The notes beneath the pieces are model-generated. The model was given only the letters and a program-made list of their open reading frames with translations. It did not search any database and was not told the DNA's origin. 37,923 nucleotides of DNA from 4572-123 sp002084545 (GTDB lineage: Bacteria > Desulfobacterota > Desulfobacteria > Desulfobacterales > 4572-123), in NCBI GenBank assembly GCA_029939715.1, contig JAOZSJ010000027.1, forward strand, positions 1 to 37,923. The letters are read 5' to 3'. Shown in pieces: positions 7,503 through 15,774 of this stretch. Positions within the stretch are counted from its first letter, which is position 1; the number at the start of each line of letters is the position of its first letter. Both the position numbers and the translations under genes were made by a program.

Positions 7503-9569
7503 GTGAAGCAAATTGTCAGCATAAGTTTGGGAGATAGTAAAAATGATTATGAATTTGAAACCGAGTTCCTTGGCCGGGATTTCAAAATTAACCGCCTGGG
7601 CGTTGACGGGGACATGGAAGAAGCAGCCCGACTGGTCCTGGAATGGGATAAAAAAGCGGATGTCATAGGTATTGGCAATATAAAATTTCCCTATGGTATC
7701 GGTCCCAGATATCTTATCAGGAGACATGATGACAAAATTAAAAGCCTGGGGAAACGAATTCAGACACCCGTGACTTCCGGAAATGCATTGAGGGATGTTT
7801 CTTTTGAGTGGGCACTGAGATTCGTGGATCATAAATTCGGTAATTATTTCAAAAATGCCAGGGTACTGTTTCTTTCAGGTATGATCAATTATAAAATAGC
7901 CGGAGTCATGGCTGAGTACACGGATAATCTGACATTTGCAGATCCTGTTTTGGAAAACGGTATTTCCAAGTTCATCCATTCCCTTAAAGACCTTGAAAGT
8001 TATGCCCGGGGTGCAAATGAAATCCTTCAATGGCTTCCCACAAAAAGGCTGACATCTTCAGTTGTGCCTATCAAAACATGGAATGATTACATCCTTAAAA
8101 AAGCGATGCAGAAGGCAACTATCATCGTTGTTCCTTTTTACAATTTTTATGAATACTTGAAAGATACAACCCTGGAAGAGCTTGGGGGCAAAACAATTAT
8201 CACCTCCACGGCCTATGACGACAGAATTGAATTTTTAAAGGAACGGGGCGTGGATGTGATCATTGATACCACACCCAAAATTCTTCAAAAAGTAGTGGGG
8301 CCCAATGTCATCGAGGCGCTGATTCTGGCTGCCCTGGAAAAACCCAACAATAAAATCCATGATGATGATCTTCTGGAAATCATCAGTCTTCAAAAAATGG
8401 ATCCCCGGATAGTTTACCCTTCAGGTGTCAAAAAGCGGGTAAATCGATTTGCTTTTGTTATCCACCCCTTATCAAAAGAGTTTCTAAGAAAAGATAAAGC
8501 CGTTGATTTTATTTCAGGCTTTACACCTCCCAAGTTTCTGGATGCTGTCGAAAAAGTGATTGCCTATGCACCGCCCTGGGTTTATTCAAAGGTGACCGGC
8601 ATAAAGTCACCTACCGGGGCGGAGGCGGAAGGCTGGCTCATTACAGTGGGGGGGACGCCGAAACAAATGCTTGCCCATAAGCCTGAATTTACATACACAA
8701 GACTTTTACAGGCCGCCAGGATGGCCAAACGAATGGGAGCCCAGATAATGGGTCTTGGGGCATTTACCAAAGTGGTTGGGGATGCCGGCGTAACGGTTGC
8801 CAAAAAATCTCAAATTCCTATTACAACAGGTAACAGTTATAGCGCTTCCGGCGCACTCTGGGCTGCGGCGGACGCAGTTCGGCGCATGGGGCTTATTAAA
8901 ATTGAAAAAGGTAAAAAAATCGCCGGAAAGGCCATGGTTCTCGGGGCAACCGGCGCCATCGGGTCCGTCTGCTGCCGTCTTTTGGCAAAAGCCTTTGACG
9001 AAGTGTATCTGGCCAGTCGAAATACTGCAAAATTGCTGGCCCTGCAGCAATCCATCCTTGATGAAACACCTGACGTAAAGCTCAAAATCACCACAAAACC
9101 TGACAGGTATCTGTCTGAAATGGACGCGATTGTGACAGCCACCTCCGGCGCGGGAAAAAAGATTTTAGATATCACCAGGGTCAAGCCCGGATGCGTCATA
9201 ACGGATGTGGCAAGACCTCTTGATCTTTCTCCCGAAGATGTGGCAAAACGTTCCGATGTGCTGGTTATAGAGTCAGGAGAGATTGAGTTGCCCGGCAATC
9301 CTGAAATGAAAAGCATCGGGCTGCCTCATAAGGTTGTCTATGCCTGCCTTGCCGAAACCATTGTTCTGGCCCTGGAGGGCCGGTATGAGATTTTTACCAT
9401 CGGCAGGGAGATTGAGTGGGAAAAGGTAAGGGAAATTTACAAACTTGGACTTAAGCATGGTATGAAACTTGCCGCCATATCCGGTGTTAACGGTGTATTC
9501 ACTGATGAGGAGATATTCAAAGTAAGGGATCTGGCGCTGGAAGCCAGGGCCAAAGCTAAAAAACAGTAA
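7503..9569 (+). CDS. Acyl-ACP/acyl-CoA reductase-like dehydrogenase, Cys-containing paralogue
   Basis: This 688-residue protein's C-terminal half (about 330-670) aligns by eye with cyanobacterial long-chain acyl-ACP reductase. Matching blocks are TTGNSYSA at 441-448, the Rossmann motif GATGAIGS at 481-488, LASRN at about 503-507, and YACLAET with Cys615, followed by EGRYEIF and KLGLKHGMKLA. The cyanobacterial enzyme reduces acyl-ACP or acyl-CoA to fatty aldehyde through an acyl-thioester on that cysteine. The N-terminal ~320 residues (KQIVSISLG, DDRIEFLKERG) resemble the poorly studied family often labelled quinate 5-dehydrogenase; that link is from memory. I chose the GTG at 7503 because GGAGG lies upstream and the resulting N-terminus matches the next paralogue; an ATG at 7470 is the alternative. 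I infer formation of fatty aldehyde for wax ester synthesis. Confidence 0.75.
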   Translation: MKQIVSISLGDSKNDYEFETEFLGRDFKINRLGVDGDMEEAARLVLEWDKKADVIGIGNIKFPYGIGPRYLIRRHDDKIKSLGKRIQTPVTSGNALRDVSFEWALRFVDHKFGNYFKNARVLFLSGMINYKIAGVMAEYTDNLTFADPVLENGISKFIHSLKDLESYARGANEILQWLPTKRLTSSVVPIKTWNDYILKKAMQKATIIVVPFYNFYEYLKDTTLEELGGKTIITSTAYDDRIEFLKERGVDVIIDTTPKILQKVVGPNVIEALILAALEKPNNKIHDDDLLEIISLQKMDPRIVYPSGVKKRVNRFAFVIHPLSKEFLRKDKAVDFISGFTPPKFLDAVEKVIAYAPPWVYSKVTGIKSPTGAEAEGWLITVGGTPKQMLAHKPEFTYTRLLQAARMAKRMGAQIMGLGAFTKVVGDAGVTVAKKSQIPITTGNSYSASGALWAAADAVRRMGLIKIEKGKKIAGKAMVLGATGAIGSVCCRLLAKAFDEVYLASRNTAKLLALQQSILDETPDVKLKITTKPDRYLSEMDAIVTATSGAGKKILDITRVKPGCVITDVARPLDLSPEDVAKRSDVLVIESGEIELPGNPEMKSIGLPHKVVYACLAETIVLALEGRYEIFTIGREIEWEKVREIYKLGLKHGMKLAAISGVNGVFTDEEIFKVRDLALEARAKAKKQ

Positions 9570-9597
9570 AAGCATAAAAAATTTTTGGAGAAAAAAT

Positions 9598-11667
9598 TTG
9601 AAACGGATTATTAATATCAGCCTGGGGCCGGAAAACGAAGATTATCAGCTTGAAACCGAATTTTCAGGGAAAAAATTTTTCATTCAGCGCTTTGGGACAG
9701 ACAACGACTTAAGACATGCGGAAGATCTTCTGCTCAAATGGAATAAAAAAGCGGATGTCCTTTGTGTCAGCGGCATCCAATACCCATCGACCTTTGGAAA
9801 TCAAGGTGTGACGGACAGCACAACAAGGGATCTTCTTAAACTGTGTGATCGGGTGCAAACATTGGTCACTACCGGTGAAACCCTGTACAGGGTCAGCCAG
9901 GAATGGAGCCTGCGTCACATTCAGTTTCAATTGGGCAATAATTATTTTACCAATGCCAACGTATTTTTCTTTTCCGGAATGACAAGCTCCACCATTGCAA
10001 CTGTCATGTCGGAATATACCGACAATATGGTGTTTGCGGATCCGATTCTTGAAAACGGCATCCCGAAATTGCTGTGTTCCATAAATGAACTTAAGCATTA
10101 TGCCCAAAAAGCCCGCAGCCTTTTAAAAATGATTCCGGTTGGGAAACTTATTGCAAGGAAAAAACAGATCCACTCCTTGAATATCGATATCATTAAAAGG
10201 GCTGTTAAAAAAGCCGATATCCTGATTATACCTCACCATGGCTTTTACGAATACCTTGAAGACTTTTCCGGAGAGGATCTTGCCGGAAAAACAGTGATCA
10301 CCACCACGGCCTATGATAACAGAGTTGATCTCTTAACCGAGATGGAGGTTGGTGTTATTATAGACACCACTCCCAAACTTATCGACACCGTTGTTGAAGG
10401 TGTTGTGAGTGAAGCATTGATGATTGCAGCCATGGAAATCCCTAAAAGCGACCAGATGAAGGATGATCTTCTGGAAATAATCAGCGAGCAGAGACTGGAT
10501 CCCACGATTATTTATCCATTTGAACCGGGTAAACGAGTAAACCGATTCGCCTACCTTATCCATCCCCTTTCAAGGGAATATTTAAAAAAGATCAAGGCTG
10601 TCGAGATTATATCTGAAATTTCTCCCAAATCCATGGGGATTGTTGAAAAAGCATTGGCCTATACACCACCCTTTGTTTATTCCAGGGTAACCGGCATTAA
10701 ATCTCCAACCGGTGTGGAAGCACAGGGGTGGTTGATCACCATTGGTGAAACACCCGAACAAATGCAGGCACATCCCCCTGAATTTACAACCCAAAAGATA
10801 TTGCAAGCATCCCGGAAGGCAAAAAAACTGGGTGCACAGGTCATGGGAATCGGCATGCTTCCAAAACAGATGCATGGAGCCAGCCTGGATGTCGGCAAAC
10901 ATGCCGCCCTTCCCACTACCACCGGTAACAGTTATACAGCCTCCACTGCATTGTGGGCCACCGCGGAAGCAGTTCGGCTGATGGGGCTGAGCAAATTAAG
11001 AAATAAAAAAACCATCCTGGCAAAAGCCATGGTCATCGGAGCTACCGGCACCGTGGGGGCAATCTGCTCCCGGCTGCTTGCAACGGTTTTTGAAGAGGTG
11101 GTACTGGTCAGCCGGAATATGGCGAAACTGCTGACACTGGAAGATGAGATTCAAACAGAGAAGCCTGATGTGAAAATCAGGGTTTCTACAAGGGCCGACA
11201 GATACATTGAAACTATTGATGTGGTGGTCATGGCGAGCCTGGGTGCAAAAAACAGTATTGATATCATGCGTGTGAAGCCGGGCTGCGTTATTACCGATAT
11301 TACCAGACCCATGGTTTTTACACCAAAAGAAGTCGCAAAACGTCAGGATGTTCTGGTAATAACCGGCGGTGAAATTCTTCTGCCCGGGGAGACTGTTGAA
11401 ATGAAGGATATCGGCCTGCCGAAAAAAATTGCATATGCCGGTCTTGCTGAAACCATTATTCTTGCACTTGAAGGAAGATTTGAAGAATTCACCACGGGAA
11501 GTGAAACCCAGTGGGAAAAAGTAAAGGAAATTTACAAACTCGGACTTAAGCATGGTATGAAGCTTGCGTCTATTTCAGGTGTTAACGGCGTTTTGAGCGA
11601 AGACGAAATTGCGCGGGTAAAGGAAAATGCTTTAAAACAGATGAAAAAAGACCCGGCAGCCCAATGA
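9598..11667 (+). CDS. Acyl-ACP reductase-like paralogue lacking the catalytic cysteine
   Basis: This 689-residue tandem paralogue is alike throughout to the preceding protein, with the same two-part architecture. It starts at TTG with GGAG about nine bases upstream. Retained motifs are TTGNSYTA at 441-448, the nucleotide-binding GATGTVGA at 481-488, VSRN, and the C-terminal EGRFEEF and KLGLKHGMKLA. The position equal to Cys615 of the first copy is Gly615 here (YAGLAET, codon GGT in place of TGC). The acyl-thioester step expected for this family would therefore be impossible by the usual route. The rest of the fold looks intact, so decay is unlikely. I infer either a non-catalytic partner of a hetero-oligomer or an enzyme with different chemistry. 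It follows the first copy by 28 bases and overlaps the start of the next gene. Confidence 0.72.
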   Translation: MKRIINISLGPENEDYQLETEFSGKKFFIQRFGTDNDLRHAEDLLLKWNKKADVLCVSGIQYPSTFGNQGVTDSTTRDLLKLCDRVQTLVTTGETLYRVSQEWSLRHIQFQLGNNYFTNANVFFFSGMTSSTIATVMSEYTDNMVFADPILENGIPKLLCSINELKHYAQKARSLLKMIPVGKLIARKKQIHSLNIDIIKRAVKKADILIIPHHGFYEYLEDFSGEDLAGKTVITTTAYDNRVDLLTEMEVGVIIDTTPKLIDTVVEGVVSEALMIAAMEIPKSDQMKDDLLEIISEQRLDPTIIYPFEPGKRVNRFAYLIHPLSREYLKKIKAVEIISEISPKSMGIVEKALAYTPPFVYSRVTGIKSPTGVEAQGWLITIGETPEQMQAHPPEFTTQKILQASRKAKKLGAQVMGIGMLPKQMHGASLDVGKHAALPTTTGNSYTASTALWATAEAVRLMGLSKLRNKKTILAKAMVIGATGTVGAICSRLLATVFEEVVLVSRNMAKLLTLEDEIQTEKPDVKIRVSTRADRYIETIDVVVMASLGAKNSIDIMRVKPGCVITDITRPMVFTPKEVAKRQDVLVITGGEILLPGETVEMKDIGLPKKIAYAGLAETIILALEGRFEEFTTGSETQWEKVKEIYKLGLKHGMKLASISGVNGVLSEDEIARVKENALKQMKKDPAAQ

Positions 11668-13388
11668 ATATAGCAACCAGAGCAAAACAGTTAAGAAAAA
11701 CAGCCGTTCGGTTTGTGGTAAATGAGGTCCCGGCTCATCTGATTAATGCCGGTTATGACGCCTATAGCAGAATATATAAGGGACAACTGAGTCTCGGGCT
11801 TCCCGTTGCCCCGGAACTGGTTATAACCCAGGATCAAATTATATCCAATGCCATTGGCAAGCTTGCTCTGACCCTGTACCATATTTTCTTTCGGACGACC
11901 CGGATGATGATCCCGAGAGAGGATATCAAAGCGATTCTTCACGATGAGCTGGAGAAAGAGAATATCCGTCTGACCGAAAAAGTTATTCTCCTGACCAAGA
12001 ATGAACTGAACCATATTGTGCTGAGCAGATTGAGCATTGGCAAATCATACCTGCTTCAAATTCAAAATGAAGCGTTTCGAAGAAATATTTTAAAGGAAAC
12101 TCTCAAAAGCAATTTTCAACCGGCCTATTTTGAAAGTGAGGTTGATGAAAAGGAAAAAAATGGCAGAGGCGATTACGAGACGGTTTATTACCAGGATTTT
12201 ACAGGAGAAGGTAAAGAGATAAAATTTCGACGCATGGTAAGCATGGAAGCTGTGACGGCCGGAGACAGCAACCCTTCTGTTATTCTGGTACCGGGGTTTG
12301 CCAATAATTCAGATTGCTTTGATCTCAGCAATCAATATTCCATTGCAAAAAATCTGGCAGACAGGGGCCGGTGGATATATCTGTTTGATCCAAGAGGTGT
12401 GGGGGTGAACAGGGGCAGGTTTGATCCATATTACACAGTGGATACCTTGATTGATCATGATCTGCCCACGGTATTAAATTTTATTTCCTCAAGAAGCCGC
12501 GGGAAGCCGTCAATAATTCTTGGCCACAGCATGGGAGGGATTGTTTCGGAAAACATGATGCTGAACTGGGGCATCAGGCTTGATTTTGACAAGCTCAAAC
12601 TGTCTGATCAGAAAAAAAAGGCTCTGGATTCAGCCCTGGCTCCGAAAAATTTTGCCCGCGAGTGTATTGAAATGGTAAAAGGAATCATATCCCTTGGATC
12701 CCCAAAATGTTTTAATAAAAAATCCCATGTATTCTTTCCTTCGGCGCTCTGGCTGAACCATTTTTCGCGGATATTTAATTTTTCCCAGGTTCCAATCCAC
12801 GAAATATCCCATCTTGTGACACAACTGCCTGTTTTAAAAAATATTACACGCTTTATATATAATAATAATATTGGAGATCTTAATTTTTTAATTTCCCCTG
12901 ATAATCATAAAAATGATAAATATTTTATCGAACGGTACCTCGATACAGCCACTGAATCCATCCCGTTGGGACTGGGGTTTCAATTCCTTAAATCAGTTTA
13001 TGACGGAAAGGGATTTAAGCGGATGGATAATAGTTCATTGAATTATTCCAATCATTTTTCATTTTTTCCTGAAACCATACCTTTATTCCATTTCTGGGGG
13101 GGCAATGACTGGCTCGCTCCCCCGAAAAATATGAGATACAGCAAATTTTATCCCCATAAAATTAAAAAAACATACAGAATCGAAACAGTACGTGATCTAA
13201 AGAAGGTTGAAATATTTCCTGAACAGAGCCAGATTATCGATTTTGTAATTGAAGGGGCCAATCACCTGGATCTGCTTTATGGAAAAACAGCCCGTGAGCT
13301 TGTTCACCCGCTTGTTGAAAAAATTATTGACACAATCTGGGCGGATTGGTCTTATAGCTCAAAAATGCAATCAGTTCAGGCATTTTAA
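11664..13388 (+). CDS. Alpha/beta hydrolase, lipase-like
   Basis: This 574-residue hydrolase has the nucleophile elbow GHSMGG at 287-292 (Ser289) and probable triad partners Asp482 (GGNDWLAPP) and His534 (GANHLDLLYG). An oxyanion-type stretch VILVPGFANN lies at 206-215. Residues 1 to about 190 form a helical, Arg/Lys-rich N-terminal extension without a signal peptide, with similarity in feel to PHA synthase N-termini. The nucleophile is serine, whereas PhaC enzymes carry cysteine, so I call it a lipase or esterase. The ATG overlaps the stop of the preceding gene (ATGA), which means tight coupling with the acyl-reductase pair. I infer hydrolysis of the stored ester or of an acyl intermediate in the pathway. 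A true acyltransferase role cannot be excluded. Confidence 0.8.
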   Translation: MNIATRAKQLRKTAVRFVVNEVPAHLINAGYDAYSRIYKGQLSLGLPVAPELVITQDQIISNAIGKLALTLYHIFFRTTRMMIPREDIKAILHDELEKENIRLTEKVILLTKNELNHIVLSRLSIGKSYLLQIQNEAFRRNILKETLKSNFQPAYFESEVDEKEKNGRGDYETVYYQDFTGEGKEIKFRRMVSMEAVTAGDSNPSVILVPGFANNSDCFDLSNQYSIAKNLADRGRWIYLFDPRGVGVNRGRFDPYYTVDTLIDHDLPTVLNFISSRSRGKPSIILGHSMGGIVSENMMLNWGIRLDFDKLKLSDQKKKALDSALAPKNFARECIEMVKGIISLGSPKCFNKKSHVFFPSALWLNHFSRIFNFSQVPIHEISHLVTQLPVLKNITRFIYNNNIGDLNFLISPDNHKNDKYFIERYLDTATESIPLGLGFQFLKSVYDGKGFKRMDNSSLNYSNHFSFFPETIPLFHFWGGNDWLAPPKNMRYSKFYPHKIKKTYRIETVRDLKKVEIFPEQSQIIDFVIEGANHLDLLYGKTARELVHPLVEKIIDTIWADWSYSSKMQSVQAF

Positions 13389-13402
13389 AGGAGGAGGGAA
13401 AA

Positions 13403-13867
13403 ATGCGAAAAACAATATTGCTGTTGACTATTGTATTTTTTGTGGTCGGCACAGCCACAGCCTCTGCCCGGCCCCGGCATCTCCACCGCCCGCACCACGC
13501 CCATCGTTACCACAATGATGGTGCCGTGATCGTGGGAATCCTGAGTGCCATCGGATTTGGGTTAATAGTGGGTACCGCGGTTGAGCGGGCCAATGCCCGC
13601 CCGCGCGTCGCAGCCCCTGCTTACATGCCCCCACCCGTGCCGGCCGCACCCACCGGCAAAAGCCTTGTAGTGACTGCACCGCGGCTGCATGTCCGTTCCG
13701 GGCCCGGCAAGCATCATCCGGTAATCGGTGAAGTGCGGATGAACAATGTCCTGGAAATCGTCGGGTCGGCAGCCGGATGGTGGTATGTCAAGCTGTACAG
13801 CGGCCACTACGGCTGGGTCATGGGTATTTATACCCGCGTCTTTTCCGAACCCGGCATACATGGGTAG
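13403..13867 (+). CDS. Secreted SH3b-domain protein
   Basis: This 154-residue protein begins with an export signal (MRKTILLLTIVFFVVGTATASA, likely cleaved before Arg23). A His/Arg-rich segment (24-38) and a short hydrophobic glycine-rich stretch (41-60) follow, the latter possibly a membrane anchor or hairpin. A proline/alanine linker then leads to a bacterial SH3 domain at about 86-147 (LHVRSGPGKHHPVIGEV, WWYVKL, YGWVMGIY). Such domains bind cell-wall peptides or other surface ligands. A very strong AGGAGG ribosome site precedes the ATG. The gene lies 14 bases after the alpha/beta hydrolase and may be the operon's last gene, although its function seems unrelated to lipid synthesis. It converges with the MttB-family gene 41 bases away; no clear terminator was seen there. 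Confidence 0.8.
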   Translation: MRKTILLLTIVFFVVGTATASARPRHLHRPHHAHRYHNDGAVIVGILSAIGFGLIVGTAVERANARPRVAAPAYMPPPVPAAPTGKSLVVTAPRLHVRSGPGKHHPVIGEVRMNNVLEIVGSAAGWWYVKLYSGHYGWVMGIYTRVFSEPGIHG

Positions 13868-13908
13868 GGTTCTAAGTTTTTATATTCCTTTCGCAAAATT
13901 GAGATGGT

Positions 13909-15351
13909 CTAATTGATGGGTTTAGCATCTCCGGCAACGAGGCCCTCGAAACGATCTCTGATTTTTGCGTCAAGCTCCTTGTCGAACACCACGGGGTTGG
14001 GCTTTGAAAGAATCTTTCTGGCTTCGGCCATGGCATTGTCCTGGGCCGTGTGACGTCCCCTGCTCTCCCAGTTGGTCCTCATACTTCTGGATGCCACTTT
14101 GGGAAGTACGGCGGTATCTCTCATGTGCCGCAGTGTGTGCATCTCTTCTATGAAGCTTCCCCCCGGACCGACCTTCGAGATCAGATCCAGGCACATATTC
14201 TCTTCACTGAATTCAAATCCACGTTTCATGCGTTTAAGCATAATGGCGATTTCATTGTCGATAACCGCCTTTCCGAAATCAAAGGCCATGAGACTGCCCA
14301 GCAGACCGCCCATGTTGAACATGTCAACTCCGCCCAGCAGAGCACCGATGGCATTCATGCCGGTTTCATAGCCTGACTGAGCATCATTTGTCTGAGCATT
14401 TGTCAGGCCGATATATCCGCCGGAGGGTACGTTATAGAACTGGGCCATCTGGCTGTGAGCCATCTGGAGCATATCAGTTTCGATAGCGCCGGGAGTATAA
14501 TTGCCGGTTCTCATATCCGCAACAGTCGAGAGAACAGCGTAGATCATGGGAGCGCCTGGACGGATCATCTGGAGCAGTGTGGCAAGTGCAAGAAACTCGG
14601 TATTGCCGACGGTAAGTCCAGCCATCAGTGTTAAAGGAGCAGTCATGCCTGCATTGGGAACAATAGTGCCGTAAACCGGAAACCCTCTTTCCGCCAGGTA
14701 TATTACGGCCTCGGTAGATTCAACATCCATGGTCAGGGGAGAAACTACCGGGCAGTAGTGATGGTTGATGAAGGGCCGATCCATATATGCTTCTTTGCTG
14801 CCGGCAATTATGGCACCCAGCTCAAGAACGTCCAGCAGATCCTGCATATTCGGAGTGTTGCTTCTGACCGGTTTTCTGCAATTTTTCAGTGCAGGGTAAA
14901 AGCGCGAAATACTGAACTGCCCTTTTGGAGCGTCGTCGGCCAGGGTTGAGATGGAAAATACATCGAATCCGGGAAGTTCATTGATCAGATATGCTATATT
15001 TGCGATATCATGGGAGGTGGCACGTCTCTCCTCACCGGTTTTAGGGTCGATAATATCAGGGGCTGAGCTTGCGGTAACTATAATGGGGCGATCATCTGGA
15101 ATCGTCCTGTCGAACTCAGGATCCCGGGCGGTAAATGTATAAGTGGGAACAAAGGATTGCCTGCACCCTTCAACCACCTCCGGTGGGAATTTCACGAGGG
15201 TGCTCTGGTTATCTACCATGCAGCCGTGTTTTGCGAAAATCCCTCTTGCTTTCTCATTTCGAACCAGTAAACCAACATTTTCAAGTAACTCCAATGACGC
15301 TTCATGAACCCGTTCAACTTCACTTTGTTTTAAAAAATAAGCAGGTTGCAT
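13909..15351 (-). CDS. MttB-family (trimethylamine methyltransferase-like) methyltransferase, non-pyrrolysine
   Basis: This 480-residue protein belongs to the MttB superfamily (COG5598). Members transfer methyl groups from quaternary or tertiary amines such as glycine betaine, proline betaine or carnitine to a corrinoid protein. Typical blocks include LLENVGLLV near the N-terminus, SPLTMDVESTEAVI, and APLTLMAGLTVGNTEFLA in the middle. The frame is open throughout, with no in-frame amber codon, so this is not the pyrrolysine-containing trimethylamine enzyme. I start at the ATG at 15351, preceded by AAAGGA. The upstream in-frame extension of 15 codons lacks a ribosome site. No corrinoid protein or reductive activase lies nearby, so the partner must be encoded elsewhere. 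The substrate cannot be told from this sequence. Confidence 0.85.
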   Translation of the reverse strand: MQPAYFLKQSEVERVHEASLELLENVGLLVRNEKARGIFAKHGCMVDNQSTLVKFPPEVVEGCRQSFVPTYTFTARDPEFDRTIPDDRPIIVTASSAPDIIDPKTGEERRATSHDIANIAYLINELPGFDVFSISTLADDAPKGQFSISRFYPALKNCRKPVRSNTPNMQDLLDVLELGAIIAGSKEAYMDRPFINHHYCPVVSPLTMDVESTEAVIYLAERGFPVYGTIVPNAGMTAPLTLMAGLTVGNTEFLALATLLQMIRPGAPMIYAVLSTVADMRTGNYTPGAIETDMLQMAHSQMAQFYNVPSGGYIGLTNAQTNDAQSGYETGMNAIGALLGGVDMFNMGGLLGSLMAFDFGKAVIDNEIAIMLKRMKRGFEFSEENMCLDLISKVGPGGSFIEEMHTLRHMRDTAVLPKVASRSMRTNWESRGRHTAQDNAMAEARKILSKPNPVVFDKELDAKIRDRFEGLVAGDAKPIN

Positions 15352-15395
15352 TGTTTTTCCTTTCATTACTGAAATCATTTTGACAGGCATCAGCA

Positions 15396-15424
15396 ATTAT
15401 ATATTTCACACTGAAGCCGATAAA
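15396..15424 (-). promoter_or_regulatory. Candidate promoter of the MttB-family gene
   Basis: Read on the minus strand, a perfect TATAAT lies at 15401-15396. A poor -35 (TTTATC, three of six) sits 17 bases upstream of it at 15424-15419. The leader would be about 38 bases. The weak -35 leaves this uncertain. Confidence 0.3.
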
Positions 15425-15668
15425 ATTTACAAAAACCGCTCCCGGAGGAGATCCGTCATATCCTGTAACCATTCACAGCTGCCGGCTCACAGTTCACGAT
15501 TTTTCAATGAACCATACAATAAAAAATCAGGTATGATATGAAAAAAATCCAGGGAACCTTCCTTTCCGCAGCTCTTTACTCCAAGATGATTGGCTTGTCA
15601 AAAAAAATATACTGCATTCGATAGCAACAGCGCAAAAAATGTAAAATCTTTTTGTGCAACCCTAAGGC

Positions 15669-15697
15669 TTGCAAAAAAAAAATATTGCGTGTACAAA
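15669..15697 (+). promoter_or_regulatory. Candidate promoter of the nucleotidyltransferase gene
   Basis: TTGCAA (15669-15674), a 17-base A-rich spacer and TACAAA (15692-15697) each match four of six consensus bases. The predicted start is about 70 bases upstream of the TTG start codon. Confidence 0.25.
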
Positions 15698-15774
15698 TGC
15701 ACACCATGACATGCGGTTAAAAACCGGTAAACTGAAAAAATCCCTCATCAAGAAGGCCAGAGGAGTATAAACCA

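Larger units (their letters stand above)
15352..15774. promoter_or_regulatory. Divergent intergenic region, MttB gene and nucleotidyltransferase gene
   Basis: About 420 bases without a gene. It should hold the promoters of both divergent genes. It has A-runs near 15600 and 15673, a small inverted repeat GTTCA/TGAAC at 15492-15512, and a short CGGTT-AAA-AACCG hairpin near 15715. No riboswitch or tRNA was recognised. Candidate promoters are listed separately. Confidence 0.35.

Noticed and set aside
11664..13388. PHA synthase (PhaC)
   Set aside because: The nucleophile motif is GHSMGG with serine, whereas PhaC enzymes use a cysteine in a G-x-C-x-G box.
13909..15351. Pyrrolysine-containing trimethylamine methyltransferase
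   Set aside because: The frame has no internal amber codon and no pyl genes are nearby; it is a non-Pyl member of the superfamily.
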